Source: Aurantimicrobium minutum
Lineage (GTDB): Bacteria > Actinomycetota > Actinomycetes > Actinomycetales > Microbacteriaceae
Assembly (NCBI RefSeq): GCF_029892845.1
Contig: NZ_JARXVT010000001.1
Coordinates: forward strand, 124,001-188,000
Length of the DNA: 64,000 nt
Direction of reading: 5' to 3'
The notes under the pieces were generated by a model, which did not search any database, was not told the origin of the DNA, and saw only the letters and a program-made list of their open reading frames with translations. This document shows, piece by piece, positions 18,732-26,750 of this stretch. Numbering within the stretch: the stretch's first letter is position 1; every line of letters begins with the position of its first letter. Both the position numbers and the translations under genes were made by a program.

Positions 18732-19115
18732 CTAGCCACGCCCCACCGGTGGCCGCATCTTCACGCCCGCTCGGTTGAGCGCCTTGACGACAGTGCTTGC
18801 AGTGAACCCAATCTTCGGCGCGATCTGTGCCGCGGTCAATCGTTCATCTATATATAGGTGAATCGCCAGCGTGAGCTCCTCGTCGCTTACCTGCCGGGGC
18901 TGCCCGATCTCGATGCCGCGGTCGATCAGATGCTTGCGCGCAGTGTGATGGTGGATACCGAGGTGTCGAGCAAGCCCTTTGACCGACTTCATTTCGCCGT
19001 AGAGCCGGACGATCTCATCGACCTGTTCAGGCCGCAATTGCGCAGCAGATGCCGGTACCCGTCGCCCCACCTCCGCTGCACGTTGCTCAGATTCCGCGCG
19101 AACCCGCAGATCCAT
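18732..19115 (-). CDS. HTH protein, possibly a recombinase-tail relic
   Basis: A 127-residue protein with two helix-turn-helix segments: QVDEIVRLYGEMKSVKGLARHLGIHHHTARKHLIDRG, then LAIHLYIDERLTAAQIAPKIGFTASTVVKALNRAG (described by position; each is a full HTH of about 40 residues). Such tandem HTH repeats resemble the C-terminal tails of actinobacterial resolvases. The frame remains open up to 19169, the inferred right edge of the island, so this may be the truncated end of a longer gene. ATG at 19115 was chosen but lacks a clear ribosome-binding site. Function unknown; DNA binding is likely. Confidence 0.55.
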   Translation of the reverse strand: MDLRVRAESEQRAAEVGRRVPASAAQLRPEQVDEIVRLYGEMKSVKGLARHLGIHHHTARKHLIDRGIEIGQPRQVSDEELTLAIHLYIDERLTAAQIAPKIGFTASTVVKALNRAGVKMRPPVGRG

Positions 19116-19171
19116 AAGGGTTCTACTAGCTATGCAATGTTTGGAATAAGTTTGCAAGAGCCGCACCACTT

Positions 19172-19202
19172 ACAAAAGCCCCGCGAGGGGCTTTTGTTGT
19201 TT
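19172..19202 (+). terminator. Strong terminator at the right edge of the island
   Basis: A perfect 11-bp stem, ACAAAAGCCCC (19172-19182) with GGGGCTTTTGT (19187-19197), GCGA loop and T-rich tail. It begins three bases after the second GCACCA and was probably the original terminator of tRNA-Arg. Confidence 0.8.
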
Positions 19203-19230
19203 CTTCAGTGCACATGCCGAAAAGATTGAA

Positions 19231-19248
19231 TTCAGAATATATTCTGAA
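19231..19248 (+). promoter_or_regulatory. Palindromic operator of the Phd/RelE-like module
   Basis: TTCAGAATATATTCTGAA is an 18-bp perfect palindrome 13 bp before the antitoxin start and overlaps a probable -10 (TATATT). This is the expected place for autoregulation by a Phd-family antitoxin. Confidence 0.75.
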
Positions 19249-19261
19249 GTATCATGGATTC

Positions 19262-19717
19262 ATGTCCATCATTCTTGACCGCAAGGTTTTCCAGTCTTCC
19301 GAGCTTTCGCGACAGCCCCTTCCCGTGTTTGCGGCAGCGACAGATGCGCCTGTTGAAATCACCCGTAGAGATGATGTTCCTTTGGTTCTCATGTCTTTGC
19401 GCGAGAGTGATGCACGTGATCGTCTCCTGGAACTGGCAGCGCACATCATTGCCATCACAGTTGATGAAGATTCTCGTCCGCTCGGAGAGAGATTCGCAGA
19501 TGTCTTCAACTGGATGTGGGCACTCGATGCGGTAGATCGTGAGCAGTGTGCACTGGATCTCATTCGCGCCTCCCGTGCATCTTTCGCCACGAAGAAGGCC
19601 TATCTCGCTATGGCAGAACTTGCTTCGTGGCAAGCAACTGCTGCAGCTATGGCTGATGGTTTGAGGAATGACCCCGTCGATTGGCTGGGAGACTTCGCGC
19701 CCGTTCAGAAGCCATAG
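19262..19717 (+). CDS. Phd/YefM-like antitoxin, long form
   Basis: A 151-residue protein. Residues 1-50 (SIILDRKVFQSSELSRQ...PVEITRRDDVPLVLMS) match the Phd/YefM fold: SSELSR-x-PLPVFAAA leads to an ITRR-D-PLVLM strand. The rest is an additional helical region, longer than in classical Phd. It should neutralise the downstream toxin and bind the palindrome upstream. ATG at 19262 was chosen; an upstream extension would run through the operator. The toxin start follows two bases after its stop. Confidence 0.8.
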   Translation: MSIILDRKVFQSSELSRQPLPVFAAATDAPVEITRRDDVPLVLMSLRESDARDRLLELAAHIIAITVDEDSRPLGERFADVFNWMWALDAVDREQCALDLIRASRASFATKKAYLAMAELASWQATAAAMADGLRNDPVDWLGDFAPVQKP

Positions 19718-19719
19718 TT

Positions 19720-20055
19720 ATGGCGAAGGGCGATTCGGTCGTCAGGCCGTTGAAGAAGTCGGAATTTAAGATTGTCTTTGGATCGGCTGACGCTCAGAAG
19801 GGTTGGCAAGATCTTCTCGCAACGCAGAGATCCCAACTCGTTGACGCATGGGATCAGCTCACATCAGAGCCAACAGCACACTCTCCACGCATCCACCCTC
19901 TCAAGGGTGTCCTCGGAACGGTCGCGAGAAATGGCGTTGAATATGTTCAGCGACAGTTAGAGCTATCTCAAGGAGCACGCATCTGGTTTTATGTGGATGA
20001 CAAGACCGTGGTCATTGTCAAAGTGCACACCAGGCACCCGAACCAGACGAAGTAG
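19720..20055 (+). CDS. RelE-superfamily toxin
   Basis: A 111-residue basic protein. The C-terminal half shows the RelE/YoeB pattern: HPLKGVLGTV (59-68), a strand with VEYVQRQLEL, GARIWFYVDDKTVVIVKVHTRHP (86-107), ending in the usual HTRHPNQTK. RelE-type toxins cut mRNA on the ribosome; the HPLKG...RIWFYV...VHTRHP arrangement resembles YoeB-like members. The start at 19720 directly follows the antitoxin stop. The catalytic residues differ between subgroups, so activity is inferred. It converges on the small Cys-rich gene with a 3-bp gap. Confidence 0.78.
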   Translation: MAKGDSVVRPLKKSEFKIVFGSADAQKGWQDLLATQRSQLVDAWDQLTSEPTAHSPRIHPLKGVLGTVARNGVEYVQRQLELSQGARIWFYVDDKTVVIVKVHTRHPNQTK

Positions 20056-20058
20056 TTA

Positions 20059-20220
20059 CTACTTCTTGCCGCCAAAAAGCTTGGCGAAGAAACCGGGTTC
20101 TGCTTCGTGCCCCTGGCAGCGCTGGTTCTTCGGGATACCGCGCATGACCTGATCTACGTGCTGACCGCAGCCAGCCCAGGTGGCTTTGCCGCACTTACGG
20201 CAGGTGACTTCTCTACACAT
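20059..20220 (-). CDS. Small Cys-rich conserved protein (53 residues)
   Basis: A 53-residue protein with five Cys and two His arranged as C...CRKCGKATWAGCGQH...QRCQGH. This is a conserved actinobacterial small protein; the spacing (CxxC, then CxxH, then CxxH) suggests a metal site. The C-terminal part is GFFAKLFGGKK. The ATG at 20220 has GGAG upstream. Upstream, between it and the divergent rlmN gene, lies a CsoR-type palindrome, which suggests copper- or persulfide-linked expression. Function unknown; I would not call it more than a putative metal-binding protein. Confidence 0.72.
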   Translation of the reverse strand: MCREVTCRKCGKATWAGCGQHVDQVMRGIPKNQRCQGHEAEPGFFAKLFGGKK

Positions 20221-20245
20221 TGGTGACTCCTTACGTCTCCATTTA

Positions 20246-20265
20246 CTATACCCCGGGGGGTATAG
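20246..20265. promoter_or_regulatory. CsoR-like operator between the Cys-rich gene and rlmN
   Basis: CTATACCCC-GG-GGGGTATAG is a palindrome matching the ATACCCC...GGGGTAT pattern bound by CsoR/CstR-family repressors. It lies 26 bp from the Cys-rich gene start and 20 bp from the rlmN start. No csoR gene is present in the window. Confidence 0.6.
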
Positions 20266-20284
20266 CTCATGCCACACTTGATAC

Positions 20285-21529
20285 ATGACCGAAAAGCGTG
20301 GCGCCAGAAACCTGACTGACCGCTCGCAGGAGCGACCCCAGGTTCGCCCCACCGCTGAAGGCTGGACGCAAAACGTCGATGCAGATGGTCGTCCCACGCT
20401 CCAGTTCGAACAGCCCAAGCGCGGAGCAAAGCCTCCTGTCCACTTGGCAGACCTCACTCCAGAGGAACGCAAGGCCAAGGTAACTGAACTTGGCCTACCT
20501 GCTTTCCGTGCAAAGCAAATCAGCACGCACTACTTCTCCCACTACACAAGTGACCCCGAGAAGATGACCGACCTGCCTGCGGCAGGTCGTGCTGAACTCG
20601 TTGAGTCTTTGTTGCCGCCGCTGATGACTGAGGTCAAGCGCCTGAGCACAGACAATGGCGACACCATCAAGTTCTTGTGGCGCTTGTTCGACGGTGCTCT
20701 AGTTGAGTCCGTCCTCATGCGTTACCCCGGTCGCATTACTCTCTGTGTTTCCTCCCAAGCTGGTTGTGGCATGAACTGTCCCTTCTGCGCAACAGGACAA
20801 GCAGGACTCACACGCAACATGTCTGCGGCAGAGATCGTGGACCAGGTTGTCCGCGCCAATGCCGTCATTGCTGCCGGTGAACTCGGTGGTAAGCGTCGCA
20901 ATGCCGGCAATCAGGATGCTGAAGGCCAGCCCGAACGCGTGAACAACATTGTCTTTATGGGCATGGGTGAACCTCTGGCGAATTACAACCGTTTGATGAC
21001 GGCAGTGCGCACCATGTTGGCTCCGCAGCCCGAAGGCTTGGGGATGTCTGCTCGCCACATCACGGTGTCTTCCGTGGGACTGGCTCCGGCTATTCACAAG
21101 TTGGCAGACGAAGGCCTCCAGCTCACCTTTGCGCTGTCGCTTCACGCCCCAGATGACGAACTCCGTGATGAGCTCATCCCCGTGAACTCGCGCTGGAAGG
21201 TCGATGAGGCTCTGGACGCAGCCTATAACTATTACGAAAAGACTGGTCGCCGCGTCTCGATCGAATATGCCCTGATCAAGAACATGAACGACCACGCTTG
21301 GCGTGCTGATCTGCTCGCAGACAAGCTCAATGACCGTGGTCGCGGCTGGGTTCACGTGAACCCGATCCCTTTGAATCCCACGCCTGGATCCATCTGGACC
21401 TCTTCTGAACCAGATGTCATGCGCGAATTCGTGCGCCGCTTGGAAGAGCGGGGTATTCCCACCACCTTGCGCGATACTCGCGGCAAGGAAATTGATGGTG
21501 CGTGCGGCCAGCTCGCAGCAGCTGACTAA
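20285..21529 (+). CDS. rlmN: 23S rRNA (adenine2503-C2) methyltransferase RlmN
   Basis: A 414-residue radical-SAM enzyme that methylates C2 of A2503 in 23S rRNA and A37 in some tRNAs. The [4Fe-4S] motif CGMNCPFC gives Cys161, 165 and 168. Cys154 (TLCVSSQ) and Cys407 (GACGQL) match the two mechanistic cysteines (118 and 355 in E. coli). The N-terminal 45 residues are a basic extension not seen in E. coli RlmN. Other motifs are [11 protein letters not shown] and the HITVSSVG segment. The ATG at 20285 is near a CsoR-like site. It stands alone before the helicase-like gene. Confidence 0.95.
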   Translation: MTEKRGARNLTDRSQERPQVRPTAEGWTQNVDADGRPTLQFEQPKRGAKPPVHLADLTPEERKAKVTELGLPAFRAKQISTHYFSHYTSDPEKMTDLPAAGRAELVESLLPPLMTEVKRLSTDNGDTIKFLWRLFDGALVESVLMRYPGRITLCVSSQAGCGMNCPFCATGQAGLTRNMSAAEIVDQVVRANAVIAAGELGGKRRNAGNQDAEGQPERVNNIVFMGMGEPLANYNRLMTAVRTMLAPQPEGLGMSARHITVSSVGLAPAIHKLADEGLQLTFALSLHAPDDELRDELIPVNSRWKVDEALDAAYNYYEKTGRRVSIEYALIKNMNDHAWRADLLADKLNDRGRGWVHVNPIPLNPTPGSIWTSSEPDVMREFVRRLEERGIPTTLRDTRGKEIDGACGQLAAAD

Positions 21530-21599
21530 CAGCTACTAAACCCTTCAAAATAGGTGTCACTACGGGGTTTATCCCTGCCTGAGACATAGTGTTTTTGAT

Positions 21600-24500
21600 G
21601 TGTGGCCCCGTAATCGAAAGTCTGACGACGACTCGTTAGAAAACGAAGAGACCCCGTCGAACATCGGCGAGCAGATCTCTCTCGACGACGACCCCTTCCC
21701 CGAGCTCTCGGCAGAATCTGAACCTGCTGTTGACCTGCTTGCTCCCACCGCAGGAAGCCTGAACTCCGCACTGTCTAACATCAACGTGGCAGAGCCGGTC
21801 TGGAACCAATGGCGCGAAGAACTTGCCGTTGTTGGTGGCACCTCGCCCCTGATCCAGTTCGTGGACACTCCTCGCACGCGGATTGAGCTCACCTCGATTC
21901 ACCCCGGTGGCCTGCCCTCCTTTATTTCGGGCAAGCCCACCTTGCTTTCGAACCTCATCCGTGAAGAGTTCGCACTGCGCAACGCACGCCTGGCTGCCGC
22001 AGCTATTTCCGCCAAGAGCACCGAGATGCGTTCGATGCGCAGCATCGAATCTGTCTACCTCGCTCTCGGCATTGCCAAGTGGACCTTCCAAGACCTGGAA
22101 TACTGCGGCCCTGTCTTGCTGCGCCCGATGTCTCTGCGTCGCTATGGCAAAGACTTTGAACTCAAGCTCAGTGGACAGCCTTTCCTGAATCCTCAGCTCG
22201 CTCGTGCTCTGGAGAGCCAGCTCGGCATTGCTCTAGATGCTGACTCTTTCGTTGCACTGGCCAACCTGGATGGCATGTTCAACCCCCTCCCGGTGATTGA
22301 ACGACTGCGTGGCCTGACCCAGCACCTGAGCAACTTCGAGGTTGAACCTCGCCTGGTTGCATCGAGCTTCTCTGATCTTTCTGCCGCCATGGTTGCGGAT
22401 GTGCGCGACTTGGCCCACCCCATCTTGGATGCACTGGCGGGGAACGTCACGGCTCGCACTCGTCTGACCAACGAACACAAAGATGCTGTTGTGGTCGGCC
22501 AGGACGAACGACCTCCCGCAACAGACACCCTGCTCTTGGATGCCGATGGCGAGCAAGAGAACATCGTGGCTGAGATTGCGGCCGGTAATTCACTGGTTGT
22601 GAAGACTCTGCCGGGCACTGGTGGAACTCAGACCATCGTGAACGCCATTGGTGTGCTCACCGGTGCTCACAAGCGAGTGCTGGTTGTGGGCGCTCGTCGC
22701 TCGAGCCTTGATTCTGTCGTGCACCGTCTGGGTCAAGTTGGTCTCGACGGCCTCACGGTTTCTCCTCGCACCCTGCGTCGTGATTTGATCAACGCCATCC
22801 TGCGCAATGAGAAGGCCACGCGCCCCAACGTCACGGACGTAGACGACGCCCTGCTGCGCTTGCGCAAGGTGCTCCTCGACTACCGCGGATCGCTCACCCG
22901 CAAGGATGAGGTTCTTGGCGTCTCCGTCTTGGATGCTTTGGAAGAACTCTCTCACCTCAGCTTGCTGGCCACCCCGCCTTCGACCACGGCTCGCTTGCCT
23001 CGCCGTGCCATCGAAGGCTTGGCGAACTCACGTCCCCAGGCTGCTGCCAGCCTGATCAAGGCTGCCGCCCTCGGAGAGTTCCGATACGGTCCCGATGACT
23101 CTCCTTGGTATGGGGCAAACTTCCCCACCCCAGAGGAAACTACTGCAGCTCATGAGCAGGCCAAGCGACTGCACACCACTGAGCTTCCTAAGCTGCTTGA
23201 GCGCGCTGAAGAAGTCTTTAGCCGCACCAAGATGCGTCCCTTCGAGAACCTCGAAGAGCTGGGCATCTATCTCCAGCTACTGGTCGACATCCGCGAGACC
23301 TTGGACAAGTTCCTTCCCTCGGTTTATGACCGTCCGCTCACCGAGCTGATCACCGCGACCTCTGGTCGCGGCAGCGGCATGAGCGGTGGCGACCGTCGTC
23401 GTTTGAAGAAGCTTGCTTTCGAATATGTTCGTCCCGGCGCCAACGTGGCAGACATGCACGAGGCGTTGACCGAGATTCAGCAGCAGCGTGTGCTGTGGCA
23501 GCGCTACGTCGTAGCTGGTGCAGTTCCTGAAGTTCCCATTGGTGTTGCTGATCTGCTGGCGAACTATGACAAGGTCACTGCAGAACTCGGCATCTTGGAT
23601 GTGGCTCTGGGTCTGACCGGAACAGACAACTCCTTTGCCAAGCTTCCTATTGCAACGCTGACAAACAAGGTCTCTGGTCTTGCTGCAGAGTCTGAGGTTC
23701 TGCACAACCTGCAAGAGCGCACCTCGCTGCTGTCTCACCTACGTGAGATGGACCTCGATGTTCTCTTGGCTGATCTTTCTTCACGCCACGTGCCCGAAGA
23801 AGAAGTAGCTAACGAACTCGAGCTGGCCTGGTGGCAGTCAGTGCTGGAAGGCATGCTGACCAACGACAAGGCATTGCTCGCAGCAAACACTTCCATCTTG
23901 GATCGTCTGGAGTCGGACTTCCGTCTTGTTGACGACGCCCACGCCTCTGCCAATGGCGGACTGCTCGCAGCCCGTTTGGCAGAACTGTGGAAGATCGGAC
24001 TTGTTGACCTTCCTGATGAGGCCGAGCGTCTGCGTCAGAGCTTGCGTGCTGATTCCCTCAGCCCTGATGAGTTCATCGCTCTTGCTCCACGCCTTGCCAA
24101 GTCGATTGCACCTGTGTGGCTGTGCTCGCCTTATGAAGCACACCTTATTCCAGACTCTGTCTCATTTGATGCTGTGTTCCTGGTCGATGCCGGTGCAACA
24201 ACGGTTGCTGAAAATGCGGGTGCGATTCGCCGCGGAGCATCTGTGGTGGTCTTTGGTGACCCTGTCACCCAGACTCCTTCTCGCTTTGAAACCGGTATGG
24301 GTGAATTCGAAAACCCACTGCCTCCCGTCACGGATGCTGATGCCTGGCACAGCAAGTCCGCCTTGGCGCAGTTCAGCGGAATCCTCCCTGCACGCACTCT
24401 GACTCAGAGTTACCGCGCTGGTGGCGAAGACCTGGCTGATGTGGTCAACCGTCGCTTCTATGGCGGAAAGATTTCTTCTCTGCCCTGGGCAGGAACATTC

Positions 24501-25640
24501 CTGGGTCACTCGAGCCTGCGCCTGCACTACATCGCTGATGGCACGGGCATGCCCGACTCGTCAACCGGTGCTGTGGAGAGCGTGGACGCAGAAGTTTCCC
24601 GTGTCGTCGAGCTGGTACTCGAGCATGCAGCTGAGCGTCCCACCGAATCTCTGATGGTGATTACCGCGAGCCCCAAGCACGCTGTTCGCGTTGAGCAGTC
24701 TGTGCTGTCAGCTTTTGCTCGTCGTGCTGATCTAGCTGAGTTCATCCTCGAGGATCGTCCCGAGTCCTTCGCTGTGATGACCCTCGAACAGGCTGTGGCA
24801 CAAAGTCGTGACCGTGTCATCTTCTCTATTGGCTATGGCCGCACACCACACGGTCGCCTGCTCTCTGACTTTGGTGCGCTGGCACTTCCTGGTGGTGAGC
24901 GTCTGCTTGCTGTGGGTATGACTCGTGCTCGTCGTTCGATGGAAATTGTGTCGTGCTTCCGCCCCGGAGATATTGACGAGAGTCGTCTCTCCGACGGCAT
25001 GCGGGCTTTAGCTGAGGTTCTCTCAGAGACCGAAAAGCCTCACACCCGTCCAGAGAACACTGATGCTCCTGAACCCATGCTGGTTGACCTAGCAAAGCGC
25101 CTTGAGCGTCGTGGACTTCGAGTCTCACTCAACCACGCAGGTGAAATTGCACTGGCTGCGTCCTACCAAGGACGTGCTGTTGCTGTGGAGACAGACGCTG
25201 TTCTGGCTCGTGGCAGCCTGCGTGAATCACTGCGTTTGCGTCCCGAAATGCTGCGCCGACTCGGTTGGCACTACATCCGCATTCACGCCTTTGAACTCTT
25301 CGCAGACCCAGAAGCAGTGGCAACTCGTATTGCTGCGCTGATTGGCATCGAGCCCCAGGAAGATGACATCCAGACGGGCCCTATCGAGATCCCCATTGCA
25401 GCCGCTGCAGCAACAGTTGTTGTTGAGGAAGTAATCGAAGAGGTCATCGACAACGAGGTTGTTGAAGAGGTCGTCTCTATTGAGTTGACTGAAACTCTCG
25501 TCGTTGAAGAAGTAGACGGCAACATTATTGTTGAAGACCTGTTTGAAGAAACAGTGACAGTCACCGAAGTTGTTGCAGAAGCGCCCCGCTCCATCGAGCC
25601 TGACGCCGTTACTGAGCCGATTGATCTGCCTGAGCAGTAA
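21600..25640 (+). CDS. DUF4011/UPF1-like helicase-nuclease with degenerate motifs
   Basis: A 1346-residue protein. Residues about 80-220 match DUF4011; about 300-1120 are the SF1 (UPF1/DNA2-like) helicase region; about 1170-1260 resemble the PD-(D/E)xK (MTES_1575-type) domain; a tail of Val/Glu/Ile repeats (VVEEVIEEVIDNEVVEEVV-like) follows. The catalytic motifs are altered. Walker A reads LPGTGGTQT (337-345), with Gly for the invariant Lys. Motif II reads FLVDAGATTVAEN, not DEAS/Q. GDPVTQTPSRF replaces GDPKQLPP. The nuclease part reads EIALAA...VAVETD where IDLAV...IECD is usual. Motif VI (VGMTRARRSMEIV) persists. Start is GTG at 21600. The frame is intact over 4 kb, so it is under selection but probably does not hydrolyse ATP. 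Confidence 0.8.
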   Translation: MWPRNRKSDDDSLENEETPSNIGEQISLDDDPFPELSAESEPAVDLLAPTAGSLNSALSNINVAEPVWNQWREELAVVGGTSPLIQFVDTPRTRIELTSIHPGGLPSFISGKPTLLSNLIREEFALRNARLAAAAISAKSTEMRSMRSIESVYLALGIAKWTFQDLEYCGPVLLRPMSLRRYGKDFELKLSGQPFLNPQLARALESQLGIALDADSFVALANLDGMFNPLPVIERLRGLTQHLSNFEVEPRLVASSFSDLSAAMVADVRDLAHPILDALAGNVTARTRLTNEHKDAVVVGQDERPPATDTLLLDADGEQENIVAEIAAGNSLVVKTLPGTGGTQTIVNAIGVLTGAHKRVLVVGARRSSLDSVVHRLGQVGLDGLTVSPRTLRRDLINAILRNEKATRPNVTDVDDALLRLRKVLLDYRGSLTRKDEVLGVSVLDALEELSHLSLLATPPSTTARLPRRAIEGLANSRPQAAASLIKAAALGEFRYGPDDSPWYGANFPTPEETTAAHEQAKRLHTTELPKLLERAEEVFSRTKMRPFENLEELGIYLQLLVDIRETLDKFLPSVYDRPLTELITATSGRGSGMSGGDRRRLKKLAFEYVRPGANVADMHEALTEIQQQRVLWQRYVVAGAVPEVPIGVADLLANYDKVTAELGILDVALGLTGTDNSFAKLPIATLTNKVSGLAAESEVLHNLQERTSLLSHLREMDLDVLLADLSSRHVPEEEVANELELAWWQSVLEGMLTNDKALLAANTSILDRLESDFRLVDDAHASANGGLLAARLAELWKIGLVDLPDEAERLRQSLRADSLSPDEFIALAPRLAKSIAPVWLCSPYEAHLIPDSVSFDAVFLVDAGATTVAENAGAIRRGASVVVFGDPVTQTPSRFETGMGEFENPLPPVTDADAWHSKSALAQFSGILPARTLTQSYRAGGEDLADVVNRRFYGGKISSLPWAGTFLGHSSLRLHYIADGTGMPDSSTGAVESVDAEVSRVVELVLEHAAERPTESLMVITASPKHAVRVEQSVLSAFARRADLAEFILEDRPESFAVMTLEQAVAQSRDRVIFSIGYGRTPHGRLLSDFGALALPGGERLLAVGMTRARRSMEIVSCFRPGDIDESRLSDGMRALAEVLSETEKPHTRPENTDAPEPMLVDLAKRLERRGLRVSLNHAGEIALAASYQGRAVAVETDAVLARGSLRESLRLRPEMLRRLGWHYIRIHAFELFADPEAVATRIAALIGIEPQEDDIQTGPIEIPIAAAAATVVVEEVIEEVIDNEVVEEVVSIELTETLVVEEVDGNIIVEDLFEETVTVTEVVAEAPRSIEPDAVTEPIDLPEQ

Positions 25641-25834
25641 TGACTGACAAGTCTGACGCTTCGTCAACCCCCGCAGCACGGAAGAACCGTCGTGTTCAGT
25701 GGCAGCCAGAAGGCGTGAGTGTTGACCCCAGCTTTGTTGACGCTCCTGCCGAGGATTCAGGCGAAGACTGGGCAGAGCGCAGCTTGAGTAATGATGACCA
25801 GCTCAAGCGAGACAAGCCACCCCACTGGGGATAG
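25640..25834 (+). CDS. Small conserved hydrophilic protein
   Basis: A 64-residue acidic/charged protein ending in KRDKPPHWG. The ATG overlaps the TAA of the helicase-like gene (TAATG), so the two are translationally coupled. Residues 17-25 (NRRVQWQPE) and the PPHWG end look like conserved islands in an otherwise disordered chain. Function unknown; the coupling suggests a link with the helicase-like protein. Confidence 0.6.
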   Translation: MTDKSDASSTPAARKNRRVQWQPEGVSVDPSFVDAPAEDSGEDWAERSLSNDDQLKRDKPPHWG

Positions 25835-25841
25835 TTCTTCT

Positions 25842-26081
25842 CTAGGAAGAGCTGGAAGAGCTGGAAGAGCTAGAGCTGGAGCTTTTAGATTCTCCACCTG
25901 AGCTCTTACGCGAATCGGTGCGGTAGAAACCAGATCCGTTGAAGGTCACACCCACGGTGTTGAACAACTTACGCAGCTTGCCCTTGCAGGAAGGGCATTC
26001 GGTCAGGGAGTCATCGCTCAACGCCTGCTGGATGTCGAAAGCGTTGTCGCATTCAGTGCAGCGGTAGGAATAGGTGGGCAC
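25842..26081 (-). CDS. FmdB-type zinc-ribbon protein with poly-Ser tail
   Basis: A 79-residue protein. The N-terminus MPTYSYRCTECDNAFDI with a second CPSC forms the FmdB/CxxC_CxxC_SSSS zinc ribbon; the family's Ser-rich C-terminus is an extended run of Ser here, largely built from a 9-bp repeat (25845-25871). FmdB proteins are poorly understood and are linked by name only to formamidase regulation. The M. tuberculosis homologue (Rv0991c) neighbours the cyclo-ligase gene as well. It lies downstream of the cyclo-ligase gene on the same strand. Confidence 0.88.
   Translation of the reverse strand: MPTYSYRCTECDNAFDIQQALSDDSLTECPSCKGKLRKLFNTVGVTFNGSGFYRTDSRKSSGGESKSSSSSSSSSSSSS
25845..25871. repeat. 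Three tandem copies of GGAAGAGCT
   Basis: The repeat GGAAGAGCT occurs three times without change and encodes Ser-Ser-Ser units on the minus strand. Copy-number change would alter the tail length by three residues without a frameshift. Confidence 0.8.
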
Positions 26082-26112
26082 ATGATCTCCGTGTTGCGTT
26101 GGTGGTTCGAAT

Positions 26113-26694
26113 TTAGAAAGTGATCAGGGCAGAAGGAGTGACCACGCCTGTGACGGGCTGGTCATGCACTTCGCGGGGGAGTGAGTCAACATACTCACCA
26201 TCAAAGACGATGGCGTAGACAGGCGGACGTTTACCCATGGAGCCCAGGGTCTTGTCGAAGTAGCCACGACCCCAGCCCATGCGCACACCCTTCTTATCCA
26301 CTGCCGAGGCAGGAACAATAATGAGATCCACGCCGTTGATCGCAATAGGTCCCAAGAGTTCACCAGTGGGCTCGGGTAAGCCGAACAGGCCGATGTTTTC
26401 ATCGGGGGTGTCATTTGCAATAGCCCAGTCGAGCAAACCATCATCACGGGTGACGGGTAAGAGAACTTCAATGTTGTTCTCATATGCCCAGGTCAAGAAA
26501 GGTCGCGTTTCAGGCTCAGTGGTGGTGGCGAGATAGCAAGAGAGCTTCTTCACTCCACGAGCAGCAACAAGATGCTTCAAGTGCTCAGTAATCGCGTCAG
26601 TATCTGCAGCACGTTCGTGCTCGCTCATATTGCGGCGACGTTCACGAATCTCGGCGCGCAAAGCCTGCTTGGCGGCAACGAGATCTTCTGGCAT
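26113..26694 (-). CDS. 5-formyltetrahydrofolate cyclo-ligase
   Basis: A 193-residue enzyme (YgfA/MTHFS family) that converts 5-formyl-THF to 5,10-methenyl-THF with ATP, keeping folate pools usable. Motifs: the N-terminal KQALRAEIRERRR, the GMGRGYFDK-type loop here as MGWGRGYFDK, and LIIVPASAVD before it. The length fits. It is upstream of the FmdB gene, 31 bp apart, and divergent from the RimJ-like acetyltransferase with a short gap. In M. tuberculosis the corresponding gene (Rv0992c) has galU and moeA between it and rimJ; they are absent here. Confidence 0.92.
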   Translation of the reverse strand: MPEDLVAAKQALRAEIRERRRNMSEHERAADTDAITEHLKHLVAARGVKKLSCYLATTTEPETRPFLTWAYENNIEVLLPVTRDDGLLDWAIANDTPDENIGLFGLPEPTGELLGPIAINGVDLIIVPASAVDKKGVRMGWGRGYFDKTLGSMGKRPPVYAIVFDGEYVDSLPREVHDQPVTGVVTPSALITF

Positions 26695-26750
26695 GTCCCC
26701 AGTCTAATTGCCTGTCACAGCAGGTGACGGGCTTCGTTAGGCTGGTGGGC

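Larger units (their letters stand above)
15136..19168. mobile_element. Decaying genomic island inserted at the tRNA-Arg 3' end
   Basis: The island starts at the tRNA CCA end and contains the recombinase relic, two cation-efflux genes, a CmtR-like regulator and an HTH gene, all on the minus strand. The 6-mer GCACCA that ends the tRNA (15130-15135) recurs at 19163-19168, directly before a strong terminator (19172-19202) that would make a natural terminator for the tRNA if the island were absent. Codon use inside is visibly more GC-rich than in flanking genes. Bases 16526-16691, between the recombinase relic and the efflux gene, hold no credible gene. Boundaries are inferred; only a few bases are duplicated, as expected for serine recombinases. 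Confidence 0.6.

Noticed and set aside
19231-19248. LexA-type SOS box
   Set aside because: The sequence does not fit the Gram-positive SOS consensus (CGAACRNRYGTTYC or relatives); the place and symmetry fit toxin-antitoxin autoregulation better.
25845-25871. CRISPR or phase-variation repeat
   Set aside because: Only three 9-bp units without spacers, inside a coding region and in frame.
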